Source: Thiomonas arsenitoxydans (GTDB lineage Bacteria; Pseudomonadota; Gammaproteobacteria; Burkholderiales; Burkholderiaceae_C). From it: a stretch of DNA of 64,000 nt. Shown piece after piece: positions 36,592 to 44,831 of the stretch; position 1 is the stretch's first letter, and the number at the start of each line of letters is the position of its first letter. Both the position numbers and the translations under genes were made by a program. A model generated the notes under the pieces. The model worked only from the letters and a program-made list of their open reading frames with translations, had not been told where the DNA came from and did not search any database. Where the stretch lies: assembly GCF_000253115.1 (NCBI RefSeq), contig NC_014145.1, positions 1,550,001 through 1,614,000 of the forward strand, in the 5' to 3' direction.

Positions 36592-38106
36592 ATGACGACG
36601 ACTGCCTATCTTCTCACCATTGACGCCCATGATCCCACGGGGGGCTCGGGCCAAGCGGCCGATCTTGCCACCTGGGCTGCGCTGGGCTGGCGCGGGACGA
36701 GCATCACCACGGCGCTGACCGCGCAGAACTCCTACGGCGTGCAGGGCGTGCAGGCTGCGGAGGTGGCTTTGCTGCGCAATAGCCTGCGGACCTTGCTGGC
36801 CGACGGCGAGCCCGCCGCAGTGAAAATCGGCATGATCAGCCATGCCGCGGTGGCCGAGGAGGTGGCGCAGTTTGTCGAAGCGCGGCAGTGCCCGGTGGTG
36901 TGGGACCCGCAACTGGCTTCGGCGGACGGCTCTGAGCCTTGGGCCCAGGCGCACGGTGGCGGTCTGGCCATGCGTCTGGCACAACGGGCCGACCTCATCA
37001 CTGCCAACCGTGCGGAGGCCAGCGCCTTGCTCGATCTGCCTGCCTGGGAGATGGGGCCTCCCCCGGCCGCATGGATCAACGCGATTCGCAGCCGCTGGCT
37101 GGAAGCGGGCGCGCCGCATCGCGCCGTGGTGGTGAAAGGCGGCAATGCCTGGGGGGCGCACAGCACCGACTGGTACATCACCAGCAGCACGGTGCTGCCG
37201 CTCGTCAGCCGCCGCCTGCCGCGCAGTGCGCATGGCTCGGGTAGCGTTCATGCCAGTGTGTGCGCCGCGCGACTGGCCGAGGGCTGGAGCGTGCTCGACG
37301 CCGCTGCCGAGGCGCAGTTGCGAGCGCATGCCGGCATCGATCAGGCCATTGCGGCCGGACCGGGGCGGCCGAACACCCGAACCGACGCGCGGGCTGACAG
37401 CGACGATCTGCCCTGGCTGCCGTTGCCGGGGCAGTCTGAAGAGGCACCGCCCGATTTCGCGCGGCTCTCCGGGCAGATCGGGTTTTATCCCGTCGTGCCC
37501 GATGCGGACTGGGTGCTGCGTCTGCTGGAGTGGGGCGTGTGCACCATCCAACTGCGCATCAAGGAGATAGAGGGCGCCGAATTGCGCATGCAGATTCGCG
37601 AAGCCGTGCAGGCGGCGCGAGAGGTGCCAGGCACGCAGTTGTTCATCAACGACCACTGGCGCGAAGCCATCGAGGCGGGCGCCTATGGCGTGCACCTCGG
37701 GCAGGATGATGTGCATACCGCCGACCTGCCCGCCATCCACACGGCCGGGCTGCGACTGGGTCTGAGCACCCACACCCCGGCCGAGATCGCCCGCGCGCAT
37801 GCGCTTCGGCCCTCCTATATTGCCCTCGGCCCGGTCTTTCCCACCACGCTCAAGGCCATGCCCTATCGCCCGCTGGGCCTGGAGCGCCTGACTCAGTGGC
37901 GGCAGTGGTTGTCCCCGCGCTACCCGGTGGTGGCGATCGGCGGCATCAGCCTGGGGCAAATGTCGGCGGTGCGGGCCACCGGGGTATCCGGCGCGGCGGT
38001 GGTCAGCGCGGTGACGCAGGCGGTCAACCCGCGCCTGGCCGTGCGCGAGGCCCTGCACATCTGGCCGGCCTGCGCTGACGAAGCCGTGGCGCAGGCGATG
38101 GTTTGA
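36592..38106 (+). CDS. thiDE: Bifunctional ThiD-like kinase / thiamine-phosphate synthase ThiE
   Basis: A 504-residue fusion. Residues 1-275 resemble hydroxymethylpyrimidine (phosphate) kinase: LLTIDAHDPTGGSGQAADL, TALTAQNSYGV, KIGMIS and VVVKGG. The usual anion-hole GTGC near the domain end is HGSGS here, so the catalytic Cys is missing. Residues 310-490 are ThiE, with complete motifs: QLRIKE, FINDHWREAIEAGAYGVHLGQDD, GLSTHTPAEI, LGPVFPTTLK and AIGGI. ThiE joins the pyrimidine and thiazole phosphates to thiamine phosphate. It complements the thiC-O-S-G operon 20 kb away. The ThiE half is secure; kinase activity of the ThiD half is less so. Confidence 0.88.
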   Translation: MTTTAYLLTIDAHDPTGGSGQAADLATWAALGWRGTSITTALTAQNSYGVQGVQAAEVALLRNSLRTLLADGEPAAVKIGMISHAAVAEEVAQFVEARQCPVVWDPQLASADGSEPWAQAHGGGLAMRLAQRADLITANRAEASALLDLPAWEMGPPPAAWINAIRSRWLEAGAPHRAVVVKGGNAWGAHSTDWYITSSTVLPLVSRRLPRSAHGSGSVHASVCAARLAEGWSVLDAAAEAQLRAHAGIDQAIAAGPGRPNTRTDARADSDDLPWLPLPGQSEEAPPDFARLSGQIGFYPVVPDADWVLRLLEWGVCTIQLRIKEIEGAELRMQIREAVQAAREVPGTQLFINDHWREAIEAGAYGVHLGQDDVHTADLPAIHTAGLRLGLSTHTPAEIARAHALRPSYIALGPVFPTTLKAMPYRPLGLERLTQWRQWLSPRYPVVAIGGISLGQMSAVRATGVSGAAVVSAVTQAVNPRLAVREALHIWPACADEAVAQAMV

Positions 38107-38362
38107 AACGCAAAGTTTGAACAGTTGACGCTTCAAAAATGAAGTCTTGCTGAAATTTAGCGTTTGCTTTCCACTGTTCTGTGAAATGTGGTCGCAGGCG
38201 TAAATGAATGCAATAAACGAGATGTTTGGTTTGTATTGACATACTCGCTGGACTATGGTCAGTCCATGGCCGGTTGTCGCACAGGTGTCTTGGTGTGGTG
38301 AATTCGGTCACCGGGGTTGGGCCCTCTTTCCCCGGATCCACAACTCACTTGAGGAGAACGCC
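38107..38362. other. AT-richer intergenic region before sqr
   Basis: About 250 bp with no gene and lower GC than its surroundings, at least to 38245. It contains TTGACA (38236-38241) and, overlapping where a -10 would be, the inverted repeat TGGACT-N6-AGTCCA (38249-38266). No canonical -10 at 16-18 bp is seen, so an activator-dependent promoter is possible. Confidence 0.4.
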
Positions 38363-39655
38363 ATGAGTGCAGCAAAACCACGGGTCTTGATTCTGGGCGG
38401 CAATTTCGCGGGCCTGGGCAGTGCGCAGGAAATCCGCAAGTACGCGGGCGACAGTGTGGACATCACGGTGATCGACCGCAAACCCTACCTGTTGTACGTC
38501 CCCAATATTCCGGCAGAGGTATTCGAGAACCGCAACCCGCAGCTCACCATGACCATGGACATCCTGGAGCCGCTGCACGACATTGGCGCGTGCTTCATCC
38601 AGGGCGAAGTCACTGCCCTCGATGTGGATGCCAAGCGCGTGGACTATGTGCCCAGTGAGCGCCCCGGCGCAGCGCCCACCTCCACGACCTACGACTATCT
38701 GGTGGTGGCCTTGGGCAATCGGCTGGCGTTCGACAAGATCGAGGGCTTCGCGCAGTTCGGCCACACCGTCACCGACAACACCTACGGCGAGGCGCTGCGC
38801 CAGTATCTGATGCACGACTACAAAGGCGGGCCGATCGCCATAGGCTCGGCGCGCTTCACCCAGGGCGATGGCGCCAAGGGGCTGGAACCGTATCCCGGCG
38901 GCAGCATTCCTGCAGCTGAGGCCGCATGCGAAGGCCCGCCGGTCGAAACCATGCTGGCCTGCGCCACCTGGCTAGGACAAAACGGCAAGGGCGGGCCGGA
39001 CAAGATCACCGTGTTCACCCCGGCGGCGTTGATCGCGGAAGACGCTGGCGAGAAAGTGGTCGGTCAGTTGCTCGACATCGCCAGCGGCATGGGTTTTCAC
39101 TACATGAACAAGACGAAGGACATCAAGCGGCTGACCAAGGAGGGCGTGGAATTCGCCAACGGTCAGTCGGTCGAGGCCGAGTTGAAAATCATTTTCCCCG
39201 ACTGGACGCCGCACGCCTTCCTCAAAGGCTTGCCGATCAGCGACAGCGAGGGCTTCATCATCACCGACTTGCTGATGCGCAACCCAAAATATCCCACGGT
39301 CTTTGCTGCGGGAGATTGCGCCGCTGCCACGCTGCCCAAGCTCGGCGCCATTGGCCACCAGCAGGCTGAAATCGTCGGCAAGCAAATTGCCAAGGACATG
39401 AAGCGGCTCACGGCCGAGCAGGCCGATGGCAAGCTCCAGCCTGTGGTGTATTGCATTGGCGACATTGGCAACAACCAGGCCTTCTACATCCGCTCCAACT
39501 CCTGGTTCGGCGGCGACACCCAGGTGCTCAAGCTCGGTCACATTCCCTATTTGCTGAAGATGCAGTACAAAAATCTGTTCTTCCGCTCCAAAGGCAAGAT
39601 GCCGCCGTGGGGGCTGGACGCCGCCCGCATCATGGCCGAAAAAATGGCGGCTTGA
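38363..39655 (+). CDS. sqr: Sulfide:quinone oxidoreductase-like flavoprotein
   Basis: A 430-residue FAD-dependent oxidoreductase (RVLILGGNFAGLGSA dinucleotide motif; FAAGDCAA second FAD motif). Two cysteines fit the active disulfide of SQR: Cys189 in AACEGPPVET and Cys364 in VYCIGDIGN. The third Cys typical of the Acidithiobacillus-type enzyme (Cys128) has no equivalent, as no Cys lies between 77 and 189. The C-terminal helices would dock to the membrane. SQR oxidises sulfide and passes electrons to quinone. GAGGAG precedes the ATG. The DUF1641 gene follows 22 bp downstream, a common partner of SQR genes. Confidence 0.88.
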   Translation: MSAAKPRVLILGGNFAGLGSAQEIRKYAGDSVDITVIDRKPYLLYVPNIPAEVFENRNPQLTMTMDILEPLHDIGACFIQGEVTALDVDAKRVDYVPSERPGAAPTSTTYDYLVVALGNRLAFDKIEGFAQFGHTVTDNTYGEALRQYLMHDYKGGPIAIGSARFTQGDGAKGLEPYPGGSIPAAEAACEGPPVETMLACATWLGQNGKGGPDKITVFTPAALIAEDAGEKVVGQLLDIASGMGFHYMNKTKDIKRLTKEGVEFANGQSVEAELKIIFPDWTPHAFLKGLPISDSEGFIITDLLMRNPKYPTVFAAGDCAAATLPKLGAIGHQQAEIVGKQIAKDMKRLTAEQADGKLQPVVYCIGDIGNNQAFYIRSNSWFGGDTQVLKLGHIPYLLKMQYKNLFFRSKGKMPPWGLDAARIMAEKMAA

Positions 39656-39677
39656 GCCAGCGCAACGGGAGACCACC

Positions 39678-40208
39678 ATGGACATGACCGATACCTCGAA
39701 GGCGACCGCGGCCGCCCCTCCACTCAACCCGACGCAATGGGCCGCGCTAGGCCGTATGGCCGACCGCTATGCGCAGGCCGAAGAACTGGGCAGTTTTGCA
39801 GTGAAAAACCTCGGCGGCGAAATGACCGAAGCGGTGCTCACGCTCACTGAACTGGTGCAAGACCCCAAGCTGCTGCCAGCCGTGCGCGAGCTGCTCGCCA
39901 CCCTCGTCACCCTCTACGAAGTGGGCGCTTTGCGGCAACTGCGCGATAACGCCATCCTCGCGGCAGAGGGGCTGCGCGACACCGACCTCAACGCCACCAT
40001 GACGAAGATGCTCAAGCTGCCCGACAGAATCAGCGCCGTGATCGATCAGGCCAGTCAAGCCTCCGACGAAAAACACCTCGGCGGCTTCGGCGGCCTGATG
40101 CACATGCTGCGCGACAAGGAAGTGCAGCACGGCATCCAAACCCTGGCCCGCATGGCGGGGGCGCTGAACAACAACGACCCTGACAGCAAGGGAGCTGCGG
40201 GGCATTGA
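39678..40208 (+). CDS. DUF1641 domain protein, SQR partner
   Basis: A 176-residue, mostly helical soluble protein. Its C-terminal block GGFGGLMHMLRDKEVQHGIQTLARM matches the DUF1641 signature (LRDxEVQxGL). DUF1641 proteins are often encoded directly after SQR or formate-dehydrogenase-type genes; their role is unknown, and accessory or membrane recruitment has been suggested. Start ATG at 39678, 22 bp after sqr, so a two-gene operon is likely. It ends 15 bp from the convergent acyl-CoA ligase gene. Confidence 0.85.
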   Translation: MDMTDTSKATAAAPPLNPTQWAALGRMADRYAQAEELGSFAVKNLGGEMTEAVLTLTELVQDPKLLPAVRELLATLVTLYEVGALRQLRDNAILAAEGLRDTDLNATMTKMLKLPDRISAVIDQASQASDEKHLGGFGGLMHMLRDKEVQHGIQTLARMAGALNNNDPDSKGAAGH

Positions 40209-40223
40209 AGCCCGAGTCTTACC

Positions 40224-41852
40224 TCAGGCTTGCGGGGACGCGGTCAATTCAGCGCGCAGGCGGTTTTTCAGAATCTTGCCGGTGGCGCCCAAGGGAATGG
40301 CCGGGACGAAGACCACATCGTCCGGGATCATCCATTTGGCCACCTTGCCTTCGTAGAACTTCAGCAGCTCGTCGCGCTCCAGCGTGTTGCCTTCGCGCTT
40401 GACCACGACCAGCAGCGGCCGTTCGTCCCACTTCGGGTCGGGGCGGGCGATGCAGGCGGCCATGGCCACGGCAGGGTGGGCCATGGCGATGTTTTCCAGT
40501 TCGATGGAGCTGATCCATTCGCCGCCGGACTTGATCACGTCCTTGGTGCGGTCGGTGATCTGGATGTAGCCGTCGGCGTCGATGGTGACCACGTCGCCCG
40601 TGGGAAACCAGCCGTCCTGCAATGGGCTGGGCGCCTCGCTGCGGTAGTAGTCGCTCGCAATCCACGGCCCGCGCACCAGCAAGTTGCCGGTGGATTTTCC
40701 GTCCCACGGCAGGTCGGCGCCGTTGCCGTCTACCACCCGCACATCCACCCCGAAAATCGGCCGCCCCTGCTTGACCTGAATGGAAAATTGCGATGCTTTA
40801 TCTAGTGCCAGGTGTTTGTTTTTCAGGCTGCACAAGGTGCCCAGCGGGCTCATTTCGGTCATGCCCCAGGCGTGCAGCACGTGAATGCCGAGTTCCTCCT
40901 CGAAGGCGCGGATCATGGCCGGGGCGGCCGCGGCGCCGCCGATCACCGTGCGCTGCAAAGTGGGAATTCTGACTTTGTTGTCGCGCATGAAATTGAGCAG
41001 TCCGAGCCAGACGGTGGGCACGCCGGCGGCCAGGGTCACGCCCTCGTCGCGCATCAGTTCGAACAGCGATTTGCCGTCGAGCGCCGGGCCGGGGAACACC
41101 AGCTTGGCACCGGTCAGCGCCGCCGCGTAGGGAATGCCCCAGGCGTTGACGTGGAACATGGGCACCACGGGCAATACGCTATCGCGCGCCGACAGGTTCA
41201 TCACATCGGGCAGGGCGGCGGCGTAGGCGTGCAGCACGGTGGAGCGGTGGCTGTAGAGCACGCCCTTCGGGTTGCCGGTGGTGCCGCTGGTGTAGCACAG
41301 CGAGGAGGCGGTGTTTTCGTCGAACACGGGCCAGGCGTAGCGGGTGGGTTGCGCTGCGAGCAATTCGTCGTAGCTCAGCACCCCTGGGATGGCCTCGGCC
41401 AGATCGGCGGGCAGGGCACCAGTTTCGCACAGCGCCACCCAGTGTCTCACCCCAGGGCAATGCGCGGCGATCGCCTTGGCAATGGGGGCGAAGGTGAGAT
41501 CGAAGCACACCATGCGGTCGTCGGCATGGTTGATGATCCACGCAATCTGCTCGGGGTGCAGCCGGGGGTTGAGGGTGTGCAAAATGCGCTCGCTGCCCGA
41601 CACCCCGTAATACAGCTCGAAGTGCCGGTAGCCATTCCAGGCGAGGGTGCCCACGCGGTCTTGCGCCGTCAGCCCCAGCGCGTCGAGCGCGTTGGCGCAC
41701 TGGGCGGCGCGCTGCTGCACTTGGGCATAAGTGGTGCGGTGAACATCGCCCTCTACCCGGCGAGAGACGATTTCGGTGTCGCCGTGATAGCGTGCAGCGA
41801 AATCGAGCAACCCGGAAATCATCAGCGGATGGTTTTGCATCAGTCCCAGCAT
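40224..41852 (-). CDS. Medium/long-chain fatty acid CoA ligase
   Basis: A 542-residue ANL-superfamily enzyme activating a carboxylate to acyl-AMP then acyl-CoA. The AMP-binding P-loop [15 protein letters not shown], the A5 region [12 protein letters not shown], the A7 GWFPTGDV and the C-terminal lysine in [12 protein letters not shown] are present. The N-terminus [20 protein letters not shown] is typical of AlkK-like medium-chain ligases. I took the ATG at 41852 with an AGGAG site 8 nt upstream; an extra 13 codons are open to 41891. It is divergent from the CorA/ZntB-like gene. Confidence 0.93.
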   Translation of the reverse strand: MLGLMQNHPLMISGLLDFAARYHGDTEIVSRRVEGDVHRTTYAQVQQRAAQCANALDALGLTAQDRVGTLAWNGYRHFELYYGVSGSERILHTLNPRLHPEQIAWIINHADDRMVCFDLTFAPIAKAIAAHCPGVRHWVALCETGALPADLAEAIPGVLSYDELLAAQPTRYAWPVFDENTASSLCYTSGTTGNPKGVLYSHRSTVLHAYAAALPDVMNLSARDSVLPVVPMFHVNAWGIPYAAALTGAKLVFPGPALDGKSLFELMRDEGVTLAAGVPTVWLGLLNFMRDNKVRIPTLQRTVIGGAAAAPAMIRAFEEELGIHVLHAWGMTEMSPLGTLCSLKNKHLALDKASQFSIQVKQGRPIFGVDVRVVDGNGADLPWDGKSTGNLLVRGPWIASDYYRSEAPSPLQDGWFPTGDVVTIDADGYIQITDRTKDVIKSGGEWISSIELENIAMAHPAVAMAACIARPDPKWDERPLLVVVKREGNTLERDELLKFYEGKVAKWMIPDDVVFVPAIPLGATGKILKNRLRAELTASPQA

Positions 41853-41909
41853 GGCAGTCTCCTGTTGTGTGATGTTTACCAATTGTTGCACTGCCGGGCT
41901 GAGAGGTGC

Positions 41910-42989
41910 ATGACAGGGTATTCACTGGAGTTTGCGATCATTGCGTCTGCCACTCTCGCCACCCTGCCCATGACCGTTCCCGTTTCTGTTTTTGCACCTG
42001 GCCAATCCGGCTTGATCTGCGGCTATCTGTTCGATGCACAGGGGCGCGGCCAAGCGCTGGACCTGTACCAAGCCGAGCGTTGGTTCGGTGATGCGGCGCC
42101 GACGGACGGGGAGTCTTTCGTCTGGCTGCATTTCAACGCGGCCAATGTCACCGCTGAAAAGTGGTTGCTGGCGAACCTGCCGCATGCCGCGCATTGCTTC
42201 GAGACCCTGCGCGAGGGGGTGCGTTCCACCCGGCTGGAAGTGGTGGATCAGGCGCTGGTGGCCGTGGTGAACGATGTGGTGTACGACTTCGCACAGCGCG
42301 AATCGCTGCAGGTCTCCACCCTGTGGATGAGTGTGGAGCGGCGCCGGGTCATCAGCGTGCGCATGCAGCCGCTGCGGGCCATCGACCGCCTGCGAATCGC
42401 GGTCAAGGCGGGCGAGACGTTTCCCTCGCCGCTGTCGCTGGTCGATCATCTATTGCGCGATCAGGCCGACGAACTCATCGCCATTCTGCGCGGCGCCGCC
42501 AGCAAGGTTGATGCCATCGAAGATCAGCTGCTGGCCGGCCGTCTGGGCCGACGCCGGGTGCAACTCGGTGCGCTGCGCCGCAATCTGTTGCGGCTGCAAC
42601 GCCTGCTGGCGCCTGAACCCGCGGCCATGTTCCGCCTGCTCAGTCGTCCGCCGCAAAGCCTCGGGCCGCAGGACTGGGAGGAACTGCGGCATTCCACCGA
42701 GGAGTTCTCGGTGGTGCTGCGCGATCTCGTGGCGCAGCAGGAGCGTATCAAGCTGCTGCAGGAAGAAATCGCCGCCAGCATTGAAGAACGCACCGGGCGC
42801 ACCCTGTTCGTGCTCACCGCGGTGACGGTGGTGGCGCTGCCGATGAATGTGATCGCCGGCCTGTTCGGTATGAACGTGGGCGGCATTCCTTTCGCGGAAG
42901 ACAAGGCCGGGTTCTGGACCATGGTGGCCGTGGTGCTGATGGCCTCCGGCCTGCTGGCGTGGCTGCTGTTTCGTCGGCGCGACGACTGA
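41910..42989 (+). CDS. CorA/ZntB-like divalent cation transporter
   Basis: A protein of about 359 residues with a large cytoplasmic N-terminal domain and two C-terminal transmembrane helices. The first ends in GLFGMNVGG, the GMN selectivity motif of CorA-family channels, and the last helix is followed by FRRRDD. ZntB-like spacing (GMNVGGIPF) suggests zinc or magnesium transport. The start is uncertain: the ATG at 41910 has GAGAGG nearby, while the ATG at 41970 gives a 339-residue protein closer to ZntB. The frame is open far upstream only as antisense of the ligase. Confidence 0.9.
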   Translation: MTGYSLEFAIIASATLATLPMTVPVSVFAPGQSGLICGYLFDAQGRGQALDLYQAERWFGDAAPTDGESFVWLHFNAANVTAEKWLLANLPHAAHCFETLREGVRSTRLEVVDQALVAVVNDVVYDFAQRESLQVSTLWMSVERRRVISVRMQPLRAIDRLRIAVKAGETFPSPLSLVDHLLRDQADELIAILRGAASKVDAIEDQLLAGRLGRRRVQLGALRRNLLRLQRLLAPEPAAMFRLLSRPPQSLGPQDWEELRHSTEEFSVVLRDLVAQQERIKLLQEEIAASIEERTGRTLFVLTAVTVVALPMNVIAGLFGMNVGGIPFAEDKAGFWTMVAVVLMASGLLAWLLFRRRDD

Positions 42990-42994
42990 CCTCT

Positions 42995-43912
42995 TTAGCG
43001 CGTCACTTCGACCAGCCACATCGAGCCATTGGCCTTGACGCTTTTCTTCGACGACCATTGCGGTTCGAGCACGGTGTGGGCCGAGGGAACGCGAATCCAC
43101 GCATAAGCGCCGGAGCATTGGTTGTAGCCGTTGTCGTTCTGCCCGCCCAGCGTCCAGCCAGCCGGGGCGAAGTAAGGGTTGTAGGGATCGCGCGCGGAAC
43201 TGCTGTAGTCCGCCGGGCCCCAGAACGACACCACGATGCTGTCATCCGCGGTTGTTTCCAGCGGGGTGCGCAGGCCGTAAGGCGTGGTGTTGCTGAAGCC
43301 CCAAGCGCCGATCTGGCGGGCGCCTGCGACGACCACGACGTAGAGGCTGGCTTCGTCCGCACCATGCCCCGGCGCCTTCACCAGGCTCCAGCTCTGTCCC
43401 GCGCCGCCCCGGGCGTTTTCGCTGATGAACAAGGCTGTGCCCGCTTTTTGGTCGGAATAAGTCTGCCCCGGGTTGATCGGCTGAAAGGTGTTGCCCTTGT
43501 TGTCGCGCAGCGATTGCAGCGTGGCCGGGCTCTGGGTGAGCACCTGTACCAGCACCAGCGCGCCCTGAGGCGGCGTGTTAACCGGCGGGGTGGACAGCAC
43601 CGGCAGATCGGTGCCTGCCGAATTGGCGGCGAACGCATGCGCTGCCACGGCAATGCTCTGATGTTTCGAGGGCCCCCAGGGCCGGGCTGCGCCCAGCTCG
43701 CCCCCCGTGGGGGTCAAGGAAACTTGGGGCGGCCCTGCGTTTCCTTGAGAGGCGGATGCCGCGGGCGTATAGGCGGTTGCGCCCGCGAGATAGTCAGGCA
43801 CGCCGCTTGCCCCGGCGATGGACTGGGATGCAGTCCGTTTGCCGCAGCCGGTGAGAAGGAGCGCCGCAGAGATGGCGGCAAAGCACAGCACGGGAACGAT
43901 TCGTGTCCGCAT
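42995..43912 (-). CDS. Putative lipoprotein with in-frame repeat insertion
   Basis: A 305-residue protein with a type II signal peptide (ISAALLLTGC, then GK). A GGAGG site lies 7 nt before the ATG at 43912. Residues about 60-81 are encoded by the GC-rich interspersed repeat also found in thiC. The C-terminal part (residues 150-305) is a Trp/Tyr-rich beta domain (SLYVVVVAGARQIGAWGFSN, FWGPADYSSSARDPYNPYFAPAGW). I do not recognise a family. It is convergent with the CorA/ZntB-like gene and lies 32 bp upstream of fabI on the same strand. Confidence 0.7.
   Translation of the reverse strand: MRTRIVPVLCFAAISAALLLTGCGKRTASQSIAGASGVPDYLAGATAYTPAASASQGNAGPPQVSLTPTGGELGAARPWGPSKHQSIAVAAHAFAANSAGTDLPVLSTPPVNTPPQGALVLVQVLTQSPATLQSLRDNKGNTFQPINPGQTYSDQKAGTALFISENARGGAGQSWSLVKAPGHGADEASLYVVVVAGARQIGAWGFSNTTPYGLRTPLETTADDSIVVSFWGPADYSSSARDPYNPYFAPAGWTLGGQNDNGYNQCSGAYAWIRVPSAHTVLEPQWSSKKSVKANGSMWLVEVTR
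43671..43735 (-). repeat. GC-rich interspersed repeat, copy 2, inside a lipoprotein gene
   Basis: Read on the minus strand it starts GGGCCGCCCCAAG (43735-43723), then 8 nt, then ACCCCCACGGGGGGC (43714-43700). The 13-mer is identical to copy 1 at 14280-14292, and the palindromic block matches at 13 of 15. It is read in frame as GPPQVSLTPTGGELGAARP within the lipoprotein. Confidence 0.65.
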
Positions 43913-43944
43913 GGCCCATCCTCCTTCCACGCCGGGCGTGTGTC

Positions 43945-44754
43945 TTACTCGCCCAGAGCGGCCATGCCGCCGACCACGGCGTGCATGCCGGCATCGACGT
44001 GCAGAATCTCCGCGGTGATGCCGGCCGCCAGATCGGACAGCAAAAAGGCCGAGGCGTTGCCGACCTGCTGGGTGTCCACATTGCGGCGCAGCGGGGCGTT
44101 GGCCTCGTTGAACTTGAGCATCTTGCCGAAGTCGGCAATGCCCGAGGCGGCCAGGGTTTTGATCGGCCCGGCGCTCACGCCGTTCACCCGCATGCCGCGC
44201 GGGCCCAGCGACTCGGCCATGAAGCGCACCGTGGCTTCTAGTGCGGCCTTGGCCACGCCCATGGTGTTGTAGTTGGGCACCACGCGCTCTGCGCCCAGGT
44301 AGGTCATGGTGATGAGCGAAGGCATCTGGCCCGCTTCCACCGATTTGATCAGCAGCGGCAACGCGGCCTTGGCCAGCGCGGGGAAGGAATAGGCCGAGAT
44401 GTCGTGGGCGATGCGGAATCCTTCACGAGAAAGGCCGTCCATGAAGTCGCCGGCAATTGCCTCGCGCGGCGCGAAACCGATGGAATGCACCAGGCCGTCG
44501 AGTTGCGGCCAATGGGCCGCCAAGCCGCTGAAGGTGGCCTCGATCTGGGCGTCGTCGCCCACGTCGCAGTCGAACACCAGGGTGCTGCCGAACTCGGCGG
44601 CGAATTCGGTGATGCGCTGCTTGAAGCGTTCGCCCACATAGGTGAACGCCAACTCGGCGCCCTCACGGTGGCAGGCCTGGGCGATGCCGTAGGCGATGGA
44701 GCGGTTGGACAGCAGGCCGGTGATGAGAATGCGTTTGCCTTGAAGGAATGCCAT
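43945..44754 (-). CDS. fabI: Enoyl-[acyl-carrier-protein] reductase (NADH) FabI
   Basis: A 269-residue short-chain dehydrogenase-type enzyme for the last step of each fatty acid elongation cycle. The N-terminal [27 protein letters not shown], the catalytic Tyr/Lys pair in [23 protein letters not shown] and [17 protein letters not shown] are FabI signatures, including residues lining the triclosan pocket. It is divergent from yejA, with about 77 bp between starts. Confidence 0.96.
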   Translation of the reverse strand: MAFLQGKRILITGLLSNRSIAYGIAQACHREGAELAFTYVGERFKQRITEFAAEFGSTLVFDCDVGDDAQIEATFSGLAAHWPQLDGLVHSIGFAPREAIAGDFMDGLSREGFRIAHDISAYSFPALAKAALPLLIKSVEAGQMPSLITMTYLGAERVVPNYNTMGVAKAALEATVRFMAESLGPRGMRVNGVSAGPIKTLAASGIADFGKMLKFNEANAPLRRNVDTQQVGNASAFLLSDLAAGITAEILHVDAGMHAVVGGMAALGE

Positions 44755-44831
44755 GATCGGGCGCTTTCAGTTGTGATGCAGTCTTGCAGGGGTTTGCCAC
44801 GCAGCCGTGGCAAGTCATGCAGAATTCTCGC

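Noticed and set aside
38236..38260. TTGACA followed by TATGGT as the sqr promoter
   Set aside because: The spacer is only about 12 bp, too short for sigma-70; kept only as a possible activator-dependent -35.
40812..41909. A long N-terminal extension of the CorA/ZntB-like protein
   Set aside because: The upstream part is the antisense of the acyl-CoA ligase; the transporter begins at 41910 or 41970.
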